DNA of 41,532 nucleotides. It comes from Nocardia lijiangensis NBRC 108240. GTDB taxonomy: Bacteria > Actinomycetota > Actinomycetes > Mycobacteriales > Mycobacteriaceae. The stretch is taken from positions 1 to 41,532 of the forward strand of contig NZ_BDBP01000085.1 of assembly GCF_001613045.1 (NCBI RefSeq), written 5' to 3'. Shown here piece after piece: positions 30,062 through 37,648 of this stretch; within the stretch, counting starts at the first letter, position 1, and each line of letters begins with the position of its first letter. The notes beneath the pieces were generated by a model. That model ran no database searches. It saw only the letters and a list, made by a program, of their open reading frames with translations, and was not told where the DNA came from. The position numbers and the translations under genes are program-made.

Positions 30062-32158
30062 TCAGCCGATGTGGATGGTGAGGGTGGGGTGGCCGGTGGC
30101 GCCGTCGGGGATGACGTCGCGGCGTTCGGCGGTTTGGGTTTCGCCGGTGCCGTCGGTGGCGCGGGCGCGCAGGGTGTGGGTGCCCGGGGTGGCGTCCCAG
30201 TCGTAGACCCATTGGCGCCAGGTGTCGATGGATTGTTCGGTGGACAGGCGGGCGGGACGCCAGTCGCCGTCATCGATCTGGACCTCGACGGCCGCGATGC
30301 CGCGGTGCTGGGCCCAGGCCACGCCCGCGACGGGGATGCGGCCGGGTGGTCTGCGGACGCGGCCGTGCGGAGTGTCGATGCGGGTGCCGGTCTTGATCGG
30401 GCCGAAGGCCGACCAGCCGCGGCGGGTCCAGTAGGCGGTGGCGCGGTCGAATCGGGTGATCTCGAGTTCGGTCACCCATTTGGTGGCCGAGACGTAGCCG
30501 TACAGGCCGGGCACCACCAGCCGGGCCGGATAGCCGTGCGCCACCGGCAGCGGTTCGCCGTTCATGCCGACCGCGAGCAGGGCGTCGCGGCCGTCGGTGA
30601 GCACGGCCAGCGGGGTGCCCGCGGTCCAGCCGTCCTTGCTGCGGGAGAGCACCATGTCGGCGTCGGGATGCGGTCCGGCCTCGGCGAGCAGTTCGTCGAT
30701 GCGGTAGCCGCGCCACAGCGCGTTGCCGATCAGGTCGCCGTTCACCGGATTCGACACGCAGGCCAGCGTCACCAGCCGCTCCACGACCGGCCGCCGCGCG
30801 AGATCCGCCCAGCCGATCTGGATCTCGCGATCCACCATGCCGTGGATGCGCAGCGACCAGTCGTCGATCGACACCTGCGGCAGGAAGAGCGCGGTATCGA
30901 TCCGATAGAAGTCGTCGTTGGCGGTGAGGTACGGCGTCAGCCCCGGCACCCGCAGATCGGCATCGGGCAGCAACGAAATCCCCGGCTCGGTCGGCCGCGG
31001 CAAGACCACCGCCGCCCGCTCCCCGGAAACATCCCCGCGCCGCACCCCGAACAACCGCCCACTCACCCCGGCCAGCACCGCCACGCCCCCGGTAATGGCA
31101 AGGCCCCGCAACAGATCTCGCCGCTGCGGGCCAGCCGTAATCCGCCCGGACCCAGCGGAACGCGCCCCCGCATCCGCTTCGGCCCGCCGCGCAGAAGCGC
31201 TACCGGACGATGCCGCGGTCGCGTCGGTGCCTCTCCGCGGCTCGGCGGCACCGGGAGCGGCTACCGGCGAAGGCGGGGTGGCATCGGCCTGCGCAGCAGG
31301 TGTGCCTGCGGTCCCGGACTCGGTGCGGCTGGAACCGTCCGCGGTCTTGCCGAGCGGCTTGGTGGAGGTGTCGGCCATCGGCGCAGCCGCAGCGGTGTCC
31401 GTGTGAGCGGCGGTATCAGCATCGAGTTGCGCCGAACTGTGCGCTTTCCGAGCGGTGGAGCCGTCGTCGGTCGTCGGCGCAGGGCCAGCAGTGTCGACAT
31501 GAGGAGCAGCGTCAGCTTCGAGTGGCGTCGAATCGGCCGCCTGCACCCGATCGGGGCGGCTACTTGCCGGGGCATCTGAGTCGGGCTGCGCGCCAGTGGT
31601 TTCCGGCGGAGCGCACGCGGGGGCCTCGGCGGGCCCGAGAGGGACCTGTGGTGCCCGCGGGGATGGCTGGGGAGCGGGGGTCCGACCGGGTTGTGGCGTG
31701 TCCGGGCCGGGTGCTTCAGATGTTGCACGCGGGAACGCGTCCGCGATCTGCTCGGTCAGTACACGGAGCGCGTAAATGCCTGCGGCGACGCCGATTACGG
31801 TGGGGATCGCGGCGACGAGGCCGTAGCGTTCGGCGGCAAGGAAAGCGGCGAGCAGGCCGAAGAAGACGAGCAGCGTTGAGCCAGTCGCGCGATCGACACG
31901 CTCTAAGGCCCCTGCGAGGCCCGCGACAAGGACCGCGACGACACCCATGCAGACGAACAGCACCGTCTTGTCGGCCGTGCCGAACGTGCTGATCGCCCAT
32001 TCACGCAGGCCATCGGGGGTCTGATCGACAACGGTCGAGCCGAGCACGTACATCGGTGCGCTCTCGGAGCGGATGAACGCTGCGATCAGCTCCGCCACAC
32101 CGAGCGCCAACCCGGCGGACAGTATCCCGGCAGCCACCCGCCACCGCAGTCCGGCCAT
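30062..32158 (-). CDS. Membrane-anchored molybdopterin oxidoreductase with Tat-like fifth TM segment
   Basis: 698 aa. Four N-terminal TM segments (about 8-29, 65-86, 93-113, 114-134) are followed by a disordered linker of almost 200 residues (145-340), rich in Ala, Pro, Asp and Thr. Then come QRRDLLRG (Arg346-Arg347) and a fifth hydrophobic segment (351-372). The C-terminal sulfite-oxidase-type domain has the molybdenum-ligand Cys467 in TLACVSNPVNG, GNALWRGYRI, GYPARLVVPG and a final Ig-like dimer domain. RR plus hydrophobic segment before a cofactor domain suggests the last TM is moved by Tat after Sec inserts the first four, as known for the actinobacterial Rieske protein. Substrate unknown; no cytochrome partner is adjacent. 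Confidence 0.85.
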   Translation of the reverse strand: MAGLRWRVAAGILSAGLALGVAELIAAFIRSESAPMYVLGSTVVDQTPDGLREWAISTFGTADKTVLFVCMGVVAVLVAGLAGALERVDRATGSTLLVFFGLLAAFLAAERYGLVAAIPTVIGVAAGIYALRVLTEQIADAFPRATSEAPGPDTPQPGRTPAPQPSPRAPQVPLGPAEAPACAPPETTGAQPDSDAPASSRPDRVQAADSTPLEADAAPHVDTAGPAPTTDDGSTARKAHSSAQLDADTAAHTDTAAAAPMADTSTKPLGKTADGSSRTESGTAGTPAAQADATPPSPVAAPGAAEPRRGTDATAASSGSASARRAEADAGARSAGSGRITAGPQRRDLLRGLAITGGVAVLAGVSGRLFGVRRGDVSGERAAVVLPRPTEPGISLLPDADLRVPGLTPYLTANDDFYRIDTALFLPQVSIDDWSLRIHGMVDREIQIGWADLARRPVVERLVTLACVSNPVNGDLIGNALWRGYRIDELLAEAGPHPDADMVLSRSKDGWTAGTPLAVLTDGRDALLAVGMNGEPLPVAHGYPARLVVPGLYGYVSATKWVTELEITRFDRATAYWTRRGWSAFGPIKTGTRIDTPHGRVRRPPGRIPVAGVAWAQHRGIAAVEVQIDDGDWRPARLSTEQSIDTWRQWVYDWDATPGTHTLRARATDGTGETQTAERRDVIPDGATGHPTLTIHIG
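31381..31540. repeat. 96-bp imperfect tandem duplication inside the oxidoreductase linker
   Basis: Two clearly similar blocks begin GCGCAG at 31381 and 31477, in register over about 55 bases, and correspond to a 32-residue repeat in the protein (about residues 212-243 and 244-275; shared pattern L-(E/D)-A-D-x-A-x-H-x-D-T-A). The linker appears to have grown by in-frame duplication. Confidence 0.6.
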
Positions 32159-32256
32159 GCCGCGAGCCTACTGCGCCCACCTGGCCCGCGCCCGCCCCCA
32201 AGCGCAGATCGGGGAACCACCATTTCTGAGGGCACACCGCCGCAGGCGCCCTCCGC

Positions 32257-32811
32257 CTACTCCTTGTGCTTCCGGTAGTAGCGCGCGACGCGGACGCGGT
32301 TGCCGCAGCGGTCGGGGGAGCACCAGCGGCGTTTGGGGTGGGCGGGGAGGAAGAGGAGTACGCAGTCGTCGGCTTCACAGCGTTTGATTCTGGCGAGGGC
32401 GGGGCCGGTGAGCAGGTCGGCGGCGGCTTCGGCGAGGACCGCTGACAGGCGCGCAGCGGGTGGGGCGTCCCGGTGGGGGGTGGCGACGACTGCGGTGCCG
32501 TCCCAGTGCAGGCGGCGGGTGGCGGGGGCGGCGGACTGGGCGGCGGTGAGCGCGCGCAGTGCGTCGGCGGGCGGGGGTGTGCCGTGCATGAGCGCGTCGA
32601 GGGCAGCCGTGATGTGGTCGCGCACCTCGTGCACGGCGGTCAGGTCGGCGGCGGTCGGGCGGTCGAGCGCGAGATCGGGGTGACGCTCGGATTGCCGGGC
32701 GAGCCAGTCCGCCAGCTGTTCCGTGGTGGCGAGGAGGTCGGCGCCGAGCGGGCGGGTGTTGACCAGGTCCAGCGCCAAGGGCTCACCGAGCAGCGGGGTC
32801 GTGTCCACCAT
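32257..32811 (-). CDS. ABATE/CGNR zinc-finger protein, putative transcriptional regulator
   Basis: 184 aa. The N-terminal ABATE (stress-induced transcription regulator) domain starts LLGEPLALDLVNTRPLG. The C-terminal zinc-binding CGNR domain contains Cys-x4-Cys (CEADDC), then RRWCSPDRCGNRVRVARYYRK, where the second Cys-x4-Cys and the CGNR tetrad are intact. The family is thought to act in transcription, often next to small-molecule enzymes. It is divergent from an alpha/beta hydrolase gene across a short AT-rich gap holding an inverted repeat; TACCAT lies three bases before the ATG at 32811, so the message may be leaderless. Regulation of the neighbour is inferred. Confidence 0.85.
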   Translation of the reverse strand: MVDTTPLLGEPLALDLVNTRPLGADLLATTEQLADWLARQSERHPDLALDRPTAADLTAVHEVRDHITAALDALMHGTPPPADALRALTAAQSAAPATRRLHWDGTAVVATPHRDAPPAARLSAVLAEAAADLLTGPALARIKRCEADDCVLLFLPAHPKRRWCSPDRCGNRVRVARYYRKHKE

Positions 32812-32865
32812 CTAATGGTACATCCATCTATTGACACATTAGATCCAGACCGGCTAGAACTAATG
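32811..32865. promoter_or_regulatory. Overlapping divergent promoters with a TCTAATG/CATTAGA inverted repeat
   Basis: TCTAATG (32811-32817) and CATTAGA (32837-32843) are perfect inverted repeats 19 bases apart; a further CTAATG occurs at 32860-32865. On the plus strand TTGACA (32831-32836) and a weak TAGAAC (32855-32860) form a promoter for the hydrolase. On the minus strand TACCAT (32820-32815) lies at the start of the CGNR gene. Binding at the repeats would block both promoters. Confidence 0.5.
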
Positions 32866-32892
32866 CATCATCACGTAGATAAGGCATGTGAA

Positions 32893-33756
32893 ATGTTCGA
32901 GCTGCCCCGTATCCAGCACCGCACCGTCCAGATCGACGGCGTCGAGGTCTTCTACCGCGAATCGATTCCGGAGCGCGCCGACGCCCCGATTCTGTTGCTG
33001 CTCCACGGTTTTCCGTCGGGCTCGCATCAGTTCCGCGCGCTGCTCCAGGCTCTCGGCGCGAACTACCGCCTGATCGCCCCTGACTACCCCGGCTTCGGAC
33101 ACACTCGCGCGCCCGCCGATTTCGAGTACACCTTCGACCGCCTCGCCGACGTGGTCGAACGCTTCGTGCAGGCTCTCGACCTGCGCCGGTTCGCGATGTA
33201 CGTCTTCGATTTCGGCGCTCCGGTCGGCTTTCGGCTGGCCCTACGTCACCCCGAGTGGATCACCGGTGTCGTGGTGCAGAACGGGAACGCCTACGAGGCC
33301 GGACTTTCCGACGGCGCAAGGGAATTCGTCGCGCTGCGCCCGGAGCAGGAGGGCGCCGAGGACACCATCCGCGGGCTGCTCACCCTCGAGGGCATCCGCG
33401 GCCAGTACGAGCACGGCGTGCCCGACCCGGCCTTGCTCGCGCCCGAGAGCTGGCTGCTCGACCAGCATTTCCTGGAGCTGCCGGGCCGAAAGGAGGCGCA
33501 GGTCGCGTTGGCCTTCGACTACCGGTCCAACGTCGAGTCCTACCCGCAATGGCAGCGGTGGCTGCGCGAGCACACCCCGCCCACGCTCATCGTGTGGGGC
33601 GCCGAGGACCCCTTCTTCCCCGCCCCGGGCGCCCACGCCTACCTGGCCGACTTGCCCGACGCCGAACTGCACCTCTTCGACACCGGCCACTTCGCCCTGG
33701 AAACCCACCTACCCGAGATCGCTCCGCTCATCGCGAAGTTCCTCGACCGTCTCTGA
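32893..33756 (+). CDS. Alpha/beta hydrolase (epoxide hydrolase / haloalkane dehalogenase-like)
   Basis: 287 aa from the ATG at 32893. Oxyanion-hole motif LLHGFPSGSHQFR near residue 38, DYPGFGHT, and the nucleophile elbow region at YVFDFGAPVGFRL near 105, where the nucleophile is Asp (D-F-G) rather than Ser, as in epoxide hydrolases and dehalogenases. IVWGAEDPFFP carries the acid residue and TGHFALETHLPEI the catalytic His. An upstream ATG at 32863 lies at or before the predicted transcription start. Substrate unknown. Divergent from the CGNR gene, which may regulate it. Confidence 0.85.
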   Translation: MFELPRIQHRTVQIDGVEVFYRESIPERADAPILLLLHGFPSGSHQFRALLQALGANYRLIAPDYPGFGHTRAPADFEYTFDRLADVVERFVQALDLRRFAMYVFDFGAPVGFRLALRHPEWITGVVVQNGNAYEAGLSDGAREFVALRPEQEGAEDTIRGLLTLEGIRGQYEHGVPDPALLAPESWLLDQHFLELPGRKEAQVALAFDYRSNVESYPQWQRWLREHTPPTLIVWGAEDPFFPAPGAHAYLADLPDAELHLFDTGHFALETHLPEIAPLIAKFLDRL

Positions 33757-33859
33757 TCGGAACGCGCGCCGCACGCGGAAGCTGTGCCGCATGTCCAGGC
33801 TGTGTCCAGGACCCGGTACGCGAATCGCACAGACAGGTGAGAATCCATAGAACGAGAAA

Positions 33860-33894
33860 GGCGCTGTCCACGAGCCGAACTCGCGGACAGCGCC
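33860..33894. terminator. Hairpin terminator between the hydrolase and fadD genes
   Basis: GGCGCTGTCC (33860-33869) pairs with GGACAGCGCC (33885-33894), with an inner stem CGAG/CTCG around a five-base loop. On the minus strand it is followed by CTTTCTCGTT, so it mainly serves fadD, whose stop is 18 bases away. The hydrolase stop is about 100 bases away on the other side. Confidence 0.75.
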
Positions 33895-33911
33895 CTTCGG
33901 CGATCAGTCGA

Positions 33912-35705
33912 TCAGCCGTAGATCTTCTCCACCTCGGAGGCGTACTGCTTCATCACGACGGCGCGCTTGAGCGACATCTTCGGGGTGAGCTCGCCGCCCT
34001 CCTGGGTCCAGTCGACCGCGAGGATACGGATCTTCTTGATCTGCTCGGCGTGCGAGACCTTCTTGTTGGTCTCGGCGATGGCCGAATCGATCTCGGCGAC
34101 GAGATCGGCGTTCTCGATGAGCTTCTCGATCGCGGTGTCGGCGGGCAGCCCGTGGCGTTCCTTCCAGCCGGGCAGCGCCTCCGGGTCGAGGGTGACCAGC
34201 GCGCCGACGAACGGCTGGCCGTCGCCGACCACCATCACCTGGCTGATCAGCGGGTGTGCCCGCAGCGAGTCCTCGAGCAGCGCGGGGGAGACGTTCTTGC
34301 CGCCCGCGGTGACGATGATTTCCTTCTTGCGGCCGGTGATGGTGACGAAGCCGTCGGCATCGATGGCGCCGAGGTCGCCGGTCTTGAACCAGCCGTCCTC
34401 GAAGGCTTCCTCGGAGGCCCCGGCGTTGCCCCAGTAGCCGCCGAACACCACGGAGCCGCGCAGCAGCAGCTCGCCGTCCGCGGCGATCTTCGCCGCGTGG
34501 CCCTCGATCGGACGGCCGACGGAGCCGACCCGGATCTTCTCGGGGGTGTTCACGGTGATGGCGGCCGTGGTCTCGGTGAGGCCGTAGCCCTCGTAGATGG
34601 TCACGCCGACGCCGCGGAAGAAGTGGCCGAGGCGCGCGCCCAGCGGACCGCCGCCGGAGACGGCCGCGTCGCACTGACCGCCGAGGGCGACCCGCAGCTT
34701 GCTGTAGACCAGCTTGTCGAACACCGTGTGCTTGAGCTTGAGCACCAGGCCCGGGCCGCCGTTGTCCAGCGCCTCGCTGTAGGCGATGGCGGTGTCGGCG
34801 GCGGCGTCGAAGATCTTGCCCTTGCCGCCGTCGTGCGCCTTCTGCTTCGAGGCGTTGAACACCTTCTCGAACACGCGCGGCACCGCGAGGATGAAGTGCG
34901 GCTTGTAGCTGCCGAACTGGTCGACCAGGGTGGACCAGTCGGAGGTGTGCGCGACGATCACCTTGGCGTCGAAGGCCGTCAGCGCCACCGCGCGCGCGAA
35001 CACGTGCGCCAGCGGCAGGAACATCAGGGTCTTCTTGCCCTCGGTGATGTACTTCTTCAGCGAGATCCGGTCGGACTTGGACTCCGCGTAGAGGTTCGCG
35101 TGGGTGAGCATGACGCCCTTGGGGCGGCCGGTGGTGCCCGAGGTGTAGATCAGGGTGGCCGGCGAGGCGGCGCCGACCTGCGCGCGGCGGTCGTGCACGG
35201 CCTGGTCGTCCAGCTCGGCGCCGCGGGCGATCAGCTCGTCGACGGCGCCCTTGTCGATCTGGAGGGTGTCCTTCAGGTCGGGCAGCGAGCCCGCCTCGAT
35301 CTCGTCGATCGTGGCGCGGTGCTTGTCGTTCTCGACGACGAGCAGCTTGGTCGCCGAGTCCTGCAGGATCCACTTGGCCTGCTCGGCGGCGGAGCTGTCG
35401 TAGATGGCGACGGTGCAGCCACCCGCGGCCCAGATGGCGAAGTCGAGCACGGCCCACTCGTAGCGGGTCGGGGCCATGATGGCGACGCGGTCGCCGAGTT
35501 CGATGCCGGAGGCGATGATGCCCTTGGCTACGCCCGTGACGGTTTTGGCGAACTCCGCCGCCGTGACGTCGCGCCATCCGCCGCTGCCGTTCGGCACGTT
35601 GAACAGCACCGCGTTCGGCGTCTGCTCGGCGTGGCGGAAGACGTTGTCGGAATTGTTCGCGTCATCCGGGATGGTGTAGGAAGCCGGGACTTCGAACTCT
35701 CGCAT
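33912..35705 (-). CDS. Long-chain fatty acid-CoA ligase (FadD15-like)
   Basis: 597 aa. AMP-forming acyl-CoA synthetase of the long-chain type. The ATP-binding P-loop YTSGTTGRPKGVMLTH is near residue 188, a FLPLAHVFAR helix follows, GYGLTETTAAI is near 375, the hinge/adenylate motif GWFKTGDLGAIDADGFVTITGRKKEIIVTAGG (residues about 438-470; TGD and GRKKE are the key parts) separates the C-terminal lid domain, and the catalytic Lys lies in LTPKMSLKR near 580. Length and motif spacing match mycobacterial FadD15. It activates fatty acids with CoA in the cytoplasm or at the membrane. GGAAGGG precedes the ATG. Downstream of the lipase operon but with its own upstream region. Confidence 0.92.
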   Translation of the reverse strand: MREFEVPASYTIPDDANNSDNVFRHAEQTPNAVLFNVPNGSGGWRDVTAAEFAKTVTGVAKGIIASGIELGDRVAIMAPTRYEWAVLDFAIWAAGGCTVAIYDSSAAEQAKWILQDSATKLLVVENDKHRATIDEIEAGSLPDLKDTLQIDKGAVDELIARGAELDDQAVHDRRAQVGAASPATLIYTSGTTGRPKGVMLTHANLYAESKSDRISLKKYITEGKKTLMFLPLAHVFARAVALTAFDAKVIVAHTSDWSTLVDQFGSYKPHFILAVPRVFEKVFNASKQKAHDGGKGKIFDAAADTAIAYSEALDNGGPGLVLKLKHTVFDKLVYSKLRVALGGQCDAAVSGGGPLGARLGHFFRGVGVTIYEGYGLTETTAAITVNTPEKIRVGSVGRPIEGHAAKIAADGELLLRGSVVFGGYWGNAGASEEAFEDGWFKTGDLGAIDADGFVTITGRKKEIIVTAGGKNVSPALLEDSLRAHPLISQVMVVGDGQPFVGALVTLDPEALPGWKERHGLPADTAIEKLIENADLVAEIDSAIAETNKKVSHAEQIKKIRILAVDWTQEGGELTPKMSLKRAVVMKQYASEVEKIYG

Positions 35706-35768
35706 CAGTGCCCTTCCACGTGGGTTTACTCGCCAGTAATCTACGACACCTTGTGCCGGTCCGTGCGA

Positions 35769-35802
35769 TCGACTACCGAAAATCTCGCTGCTCGGTAATC
35801 GA
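35769..35802. promoter_or_regulatory. 11-bp inverted repeat upstream of fadD
   Basis: TCGACTACCGA (35769-35779) and TCGGTAATCGA (35792-35802) match at 10 of 11 positions around a 12-base spacer, 64-97 bases upstream of the fadD start and 84 bases after the lipase stop. A possible fadD -10 TAGATT lies at 35743-35738. It could be an operator of a fatty-acid regulator or a terminator hairpin of the lipase operon; the lack of a U-tract favours an operator. Confidence 0.4.
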
Positions 35803-35885
35803 CCGGCTCTTCCGTACTCGTTTTGCCAGTCGGACGAGGTCCGTCGACAGCCCGCGCACAGCCGGAGCGCAGGCGGAGGTACGCC

Positions 35886-36803
35886 TTATCCTAGGTCGCT
35901 TGCCGACACCGGCTGGACGGCATCGCGCAGGAAATCGGAGAGTTCGCGCAGCGCCACGGCGGCGGGCCGGAACAGCCCGGCCTGCAGCTGCGCGACGTGC
36001 CATAGCCCGCGGCTCTCGGTGAACCGCACGTGCACGCCCGCCCCGCGCAGCGCAGCGACCAGCGCGACGCACTGCGCGTGCAGCAGCTCGCTGACGTCGA
36101 CCTGGACGTAGGTCGGCGGCAGCCCGTGCAGCACGCCACGCAGCGGCGCGTACCGGGGATCGTTCCCATCGCCGTCGCCCAGGTAGGCGGCGGCGCAGGC
36201 CCGCGACCACGGCTTGTTGATCACCGTGTCGCCCTCGCGATCGGGGATCTCGTTCGGATCGGTCCACGGCGCGATCAGGCCGAGCGCGGCCGGGGTCATC
36301 CCGTGTTCGGCGATCAGCCGCTGCGCGGTGGCCACGCTCAGGCCGCCGCCCGCCGAATCGCCGGCGACGGCGATCTGATCGGGCCGGAAACCCTTCTCCG
36401 ACACCAGTTCCAGGAACGCGGCGACGGCGTCGTCCAGACCCGTGGGGAACGGGTGTTCCGGCGCCATCCGGTAATCGATGACGTACACCGCGCTGCCGGT
36501 ATCGCGGGCCAGCCGCGCCGCCAGCGAGCGGTGGGTGGCCATCGAGCCGACCGCGTAGCCACCGCCGTGCAGGTAGAGCACGGCGGTGGTGGGGTCGGTC
36601 GAGTTCGCGATGTGCAGTTCGGCCGGACGAGCGCCGAGTCGCGTCTTGCGCACCGTGACGCCGGAAGGCATCGGTTGCAGCGGGGCACCGAGATCCATCA
36701 GCTTGCGCTGCACTGTGAACGGCAGTCGAGCGTTGAGCATCAACCGGAACACCGGCTTCAGCAGCACGCGGCCGACGGGCAGTGGAATGTCGAACTCTCG
36801 CAT
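35886..36803 (-). CDS. Alpha/beta hydrolase of the hormone-sensitive-lipase family (LipR-like)
   Basis: 305 aa. HSL-family features: HGGG at residues 79-82 (oxyanion hole), GDSAGG at 148-153 with nucleophile Ser150, probable catalytic Asp236 in QVDVSEL, and His269 in GLWHVAQLQ. The N-terminal cap reads MREFDIPLPVGRVLLKP. It hydrolyses short- to medium-chain esters. The ATG at 36803 lies five bases after the SDR stop, so it belongs to the same operon, as the third gene after the monooxygenase and SDR. The first five residues, MREF(D/E), are also the start of the FadD encoded downstream, which is probably coincidence. In M. tuberculosis LipR occupies a similar place in the mymA operon. Confidence 0.88.
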   Translation of the reverse strand: MREFDIPLPVGRVLLKPVFRLMLNARLPFTVQRKLMDLGAPLQPMPSGVTVRKTRLGARPAELHIANSTDPTTAVLYLHGGGYAVGSMATHRSLAARLARDTGSAVYVIDYRMAPEHPFPTGLDDAVAAFLELVSEKGFRPDQIAVAGDSAGGGLSVATAQRLIAEHGMTPAALGLIAPWTDPNEIPDREGDTVINKPWSRACAAAYLGDGDGNDPRYAPLRGVLHGLPPTYVQVDVSELLHAQCVALVAALRGAGVHVRFTESRGLWHVAQLQAGLFRPAAVALRELSDFLRDAVQPVSASDLG

Positions 36804-36808
36804 CGGCG

Positions 36809-37648
36809 TCAGGGCAGGAAGGGCCGGTTCACCGCGGCGGCGATGCGCTGGTAGCCGGAGGCCGTGACGCGCACGAACACGTCGAGCAGCTTCGCCTCCC
36901 AGCCGATCAGCACCCGGCCGTGGCCCTTGCGCACGCCCTCGGTGATGGTCTGCGCGGCCATCTCCGGGGTGTGGATGGCCAGCTTCTTGTCGAACATGGA
37001 CGCGGCCGACTTGCCGTCGATGCCCTCGGCGTAGGTGGCGTTGCGGGCCACCGCGGTCTTGATGCCGCCCGGGTGCACGCAGGTCACCTTGACGGGGTGC
37101 TTGCCGACCAGCATCTCCTGGCGCAGCGACTCGGTGAAGCCGCGCACCGCGAACTTGGCCGCGTTGTACGCGCTCTGGCCGGGCACGGCGATCAGGCCGA
37201 ACAGGCTGGACACATTGACCACGTGCCCGTCGCCGGACTCGATGAGCATCGGCAGGAACGCCTTGGTGCCGTTGACGACGCCCCAGAAATCGACGTCCAT
37301 GATCCGCTCGATGTCCTTGAACTCCGAGCGGACGACCTCGCCGTGGAACGCGATGCCCGCGTTGTTGTAGACCTGGTGCACCACACCGAAGTGCGCCTTC
37401 ACGGCGTCGGCGTAGAGCAGCACCGCCTCGCGCTCGGCCACATCGAGCCGATCGGACTTGACCTGGGCTCCGAGCTGTTCGCAGCGGCGGACGGTCTCGG
37501 CGAGGCCGTCGGTGTCGATGTCGGAGAGCGCGAGCTTGGCGCCACGCTTGGCCAGATTCTCGGCCAGCGCGCGTCCGATGCCGGAGCCTGCTCCGGTGAT
37601 GACACAGACCTTGTTCTTGAAGTAAGCCTCGTTGCTCACTGTGTTCAC
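36809..37648 (-). CDS. Short-chain dehydrogenase/reductase (SadH-like)
   Basis: 279 aa, classical SDR. Cofactor motif TGAGSGIG at residues 18-25, NNAG at 95-98, catalytic Ser147/148, and Tyr161-x3-Lys165 in SAYNAAK. The tail is unusually long for a classical SDR, with GRVLIGWEAKLLDVFVRV. The GTG start at 37648 shares GTGA with the monooxygenase stop. Order monooxygenase-SDR-lipase is like Rv3083-Rv3084/3085 (mymA, lipR, sadH, from memory, with the last two exchanged). Likely oxidises or reduces a carbonyl/alcohol in the same pathway, for example the ketone or alcohol linked to the ester made by the monooxygenase. Confidence 0.88.
   Translation of the reverse strand: MNTVSNEAYFKNKVCVITGAGSGIGRALAENLAKRGAKLALSDIDTDGLAETVRRCEQLGAQVKSDRLDVAEREAVLLYADAVKAHFGVVHQVYNNAGIAFHGEVVRSEFKDIERIMDVDFWGVVNGTKAFLPMLIESGDGHVVNVSSLFGLIAVPGQSAYNAAKFAVRGFTESLRQEMLVGKHPVKVTCVHPGGIKTAVARNATYAEGIDGKSAASMFDKKLAIHTPEMAAQTITEGVRKGHGRVLIGWEAKLLDVFVRVTASGYQRIAAAVNRPFLP

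Noticed and set aside
29938..30273. Upstream extension of the Uma2 gene through the palindromes
   Set aside because: The extension is Pro/Ala-rich shadow sequence overlapping the oxidoreductase gene; AAGGAG directly precedes the ATG at 29937.
33255..35798. Very long plus-strand open frame (about 850 codons) opposite fadD
   Set aside because: Its translation is His/Val/Arg-rich low-complexity sequence without motifs, and the minus strand encodes an intact acyl-CoA ligase. It is a GC-bias shadow.
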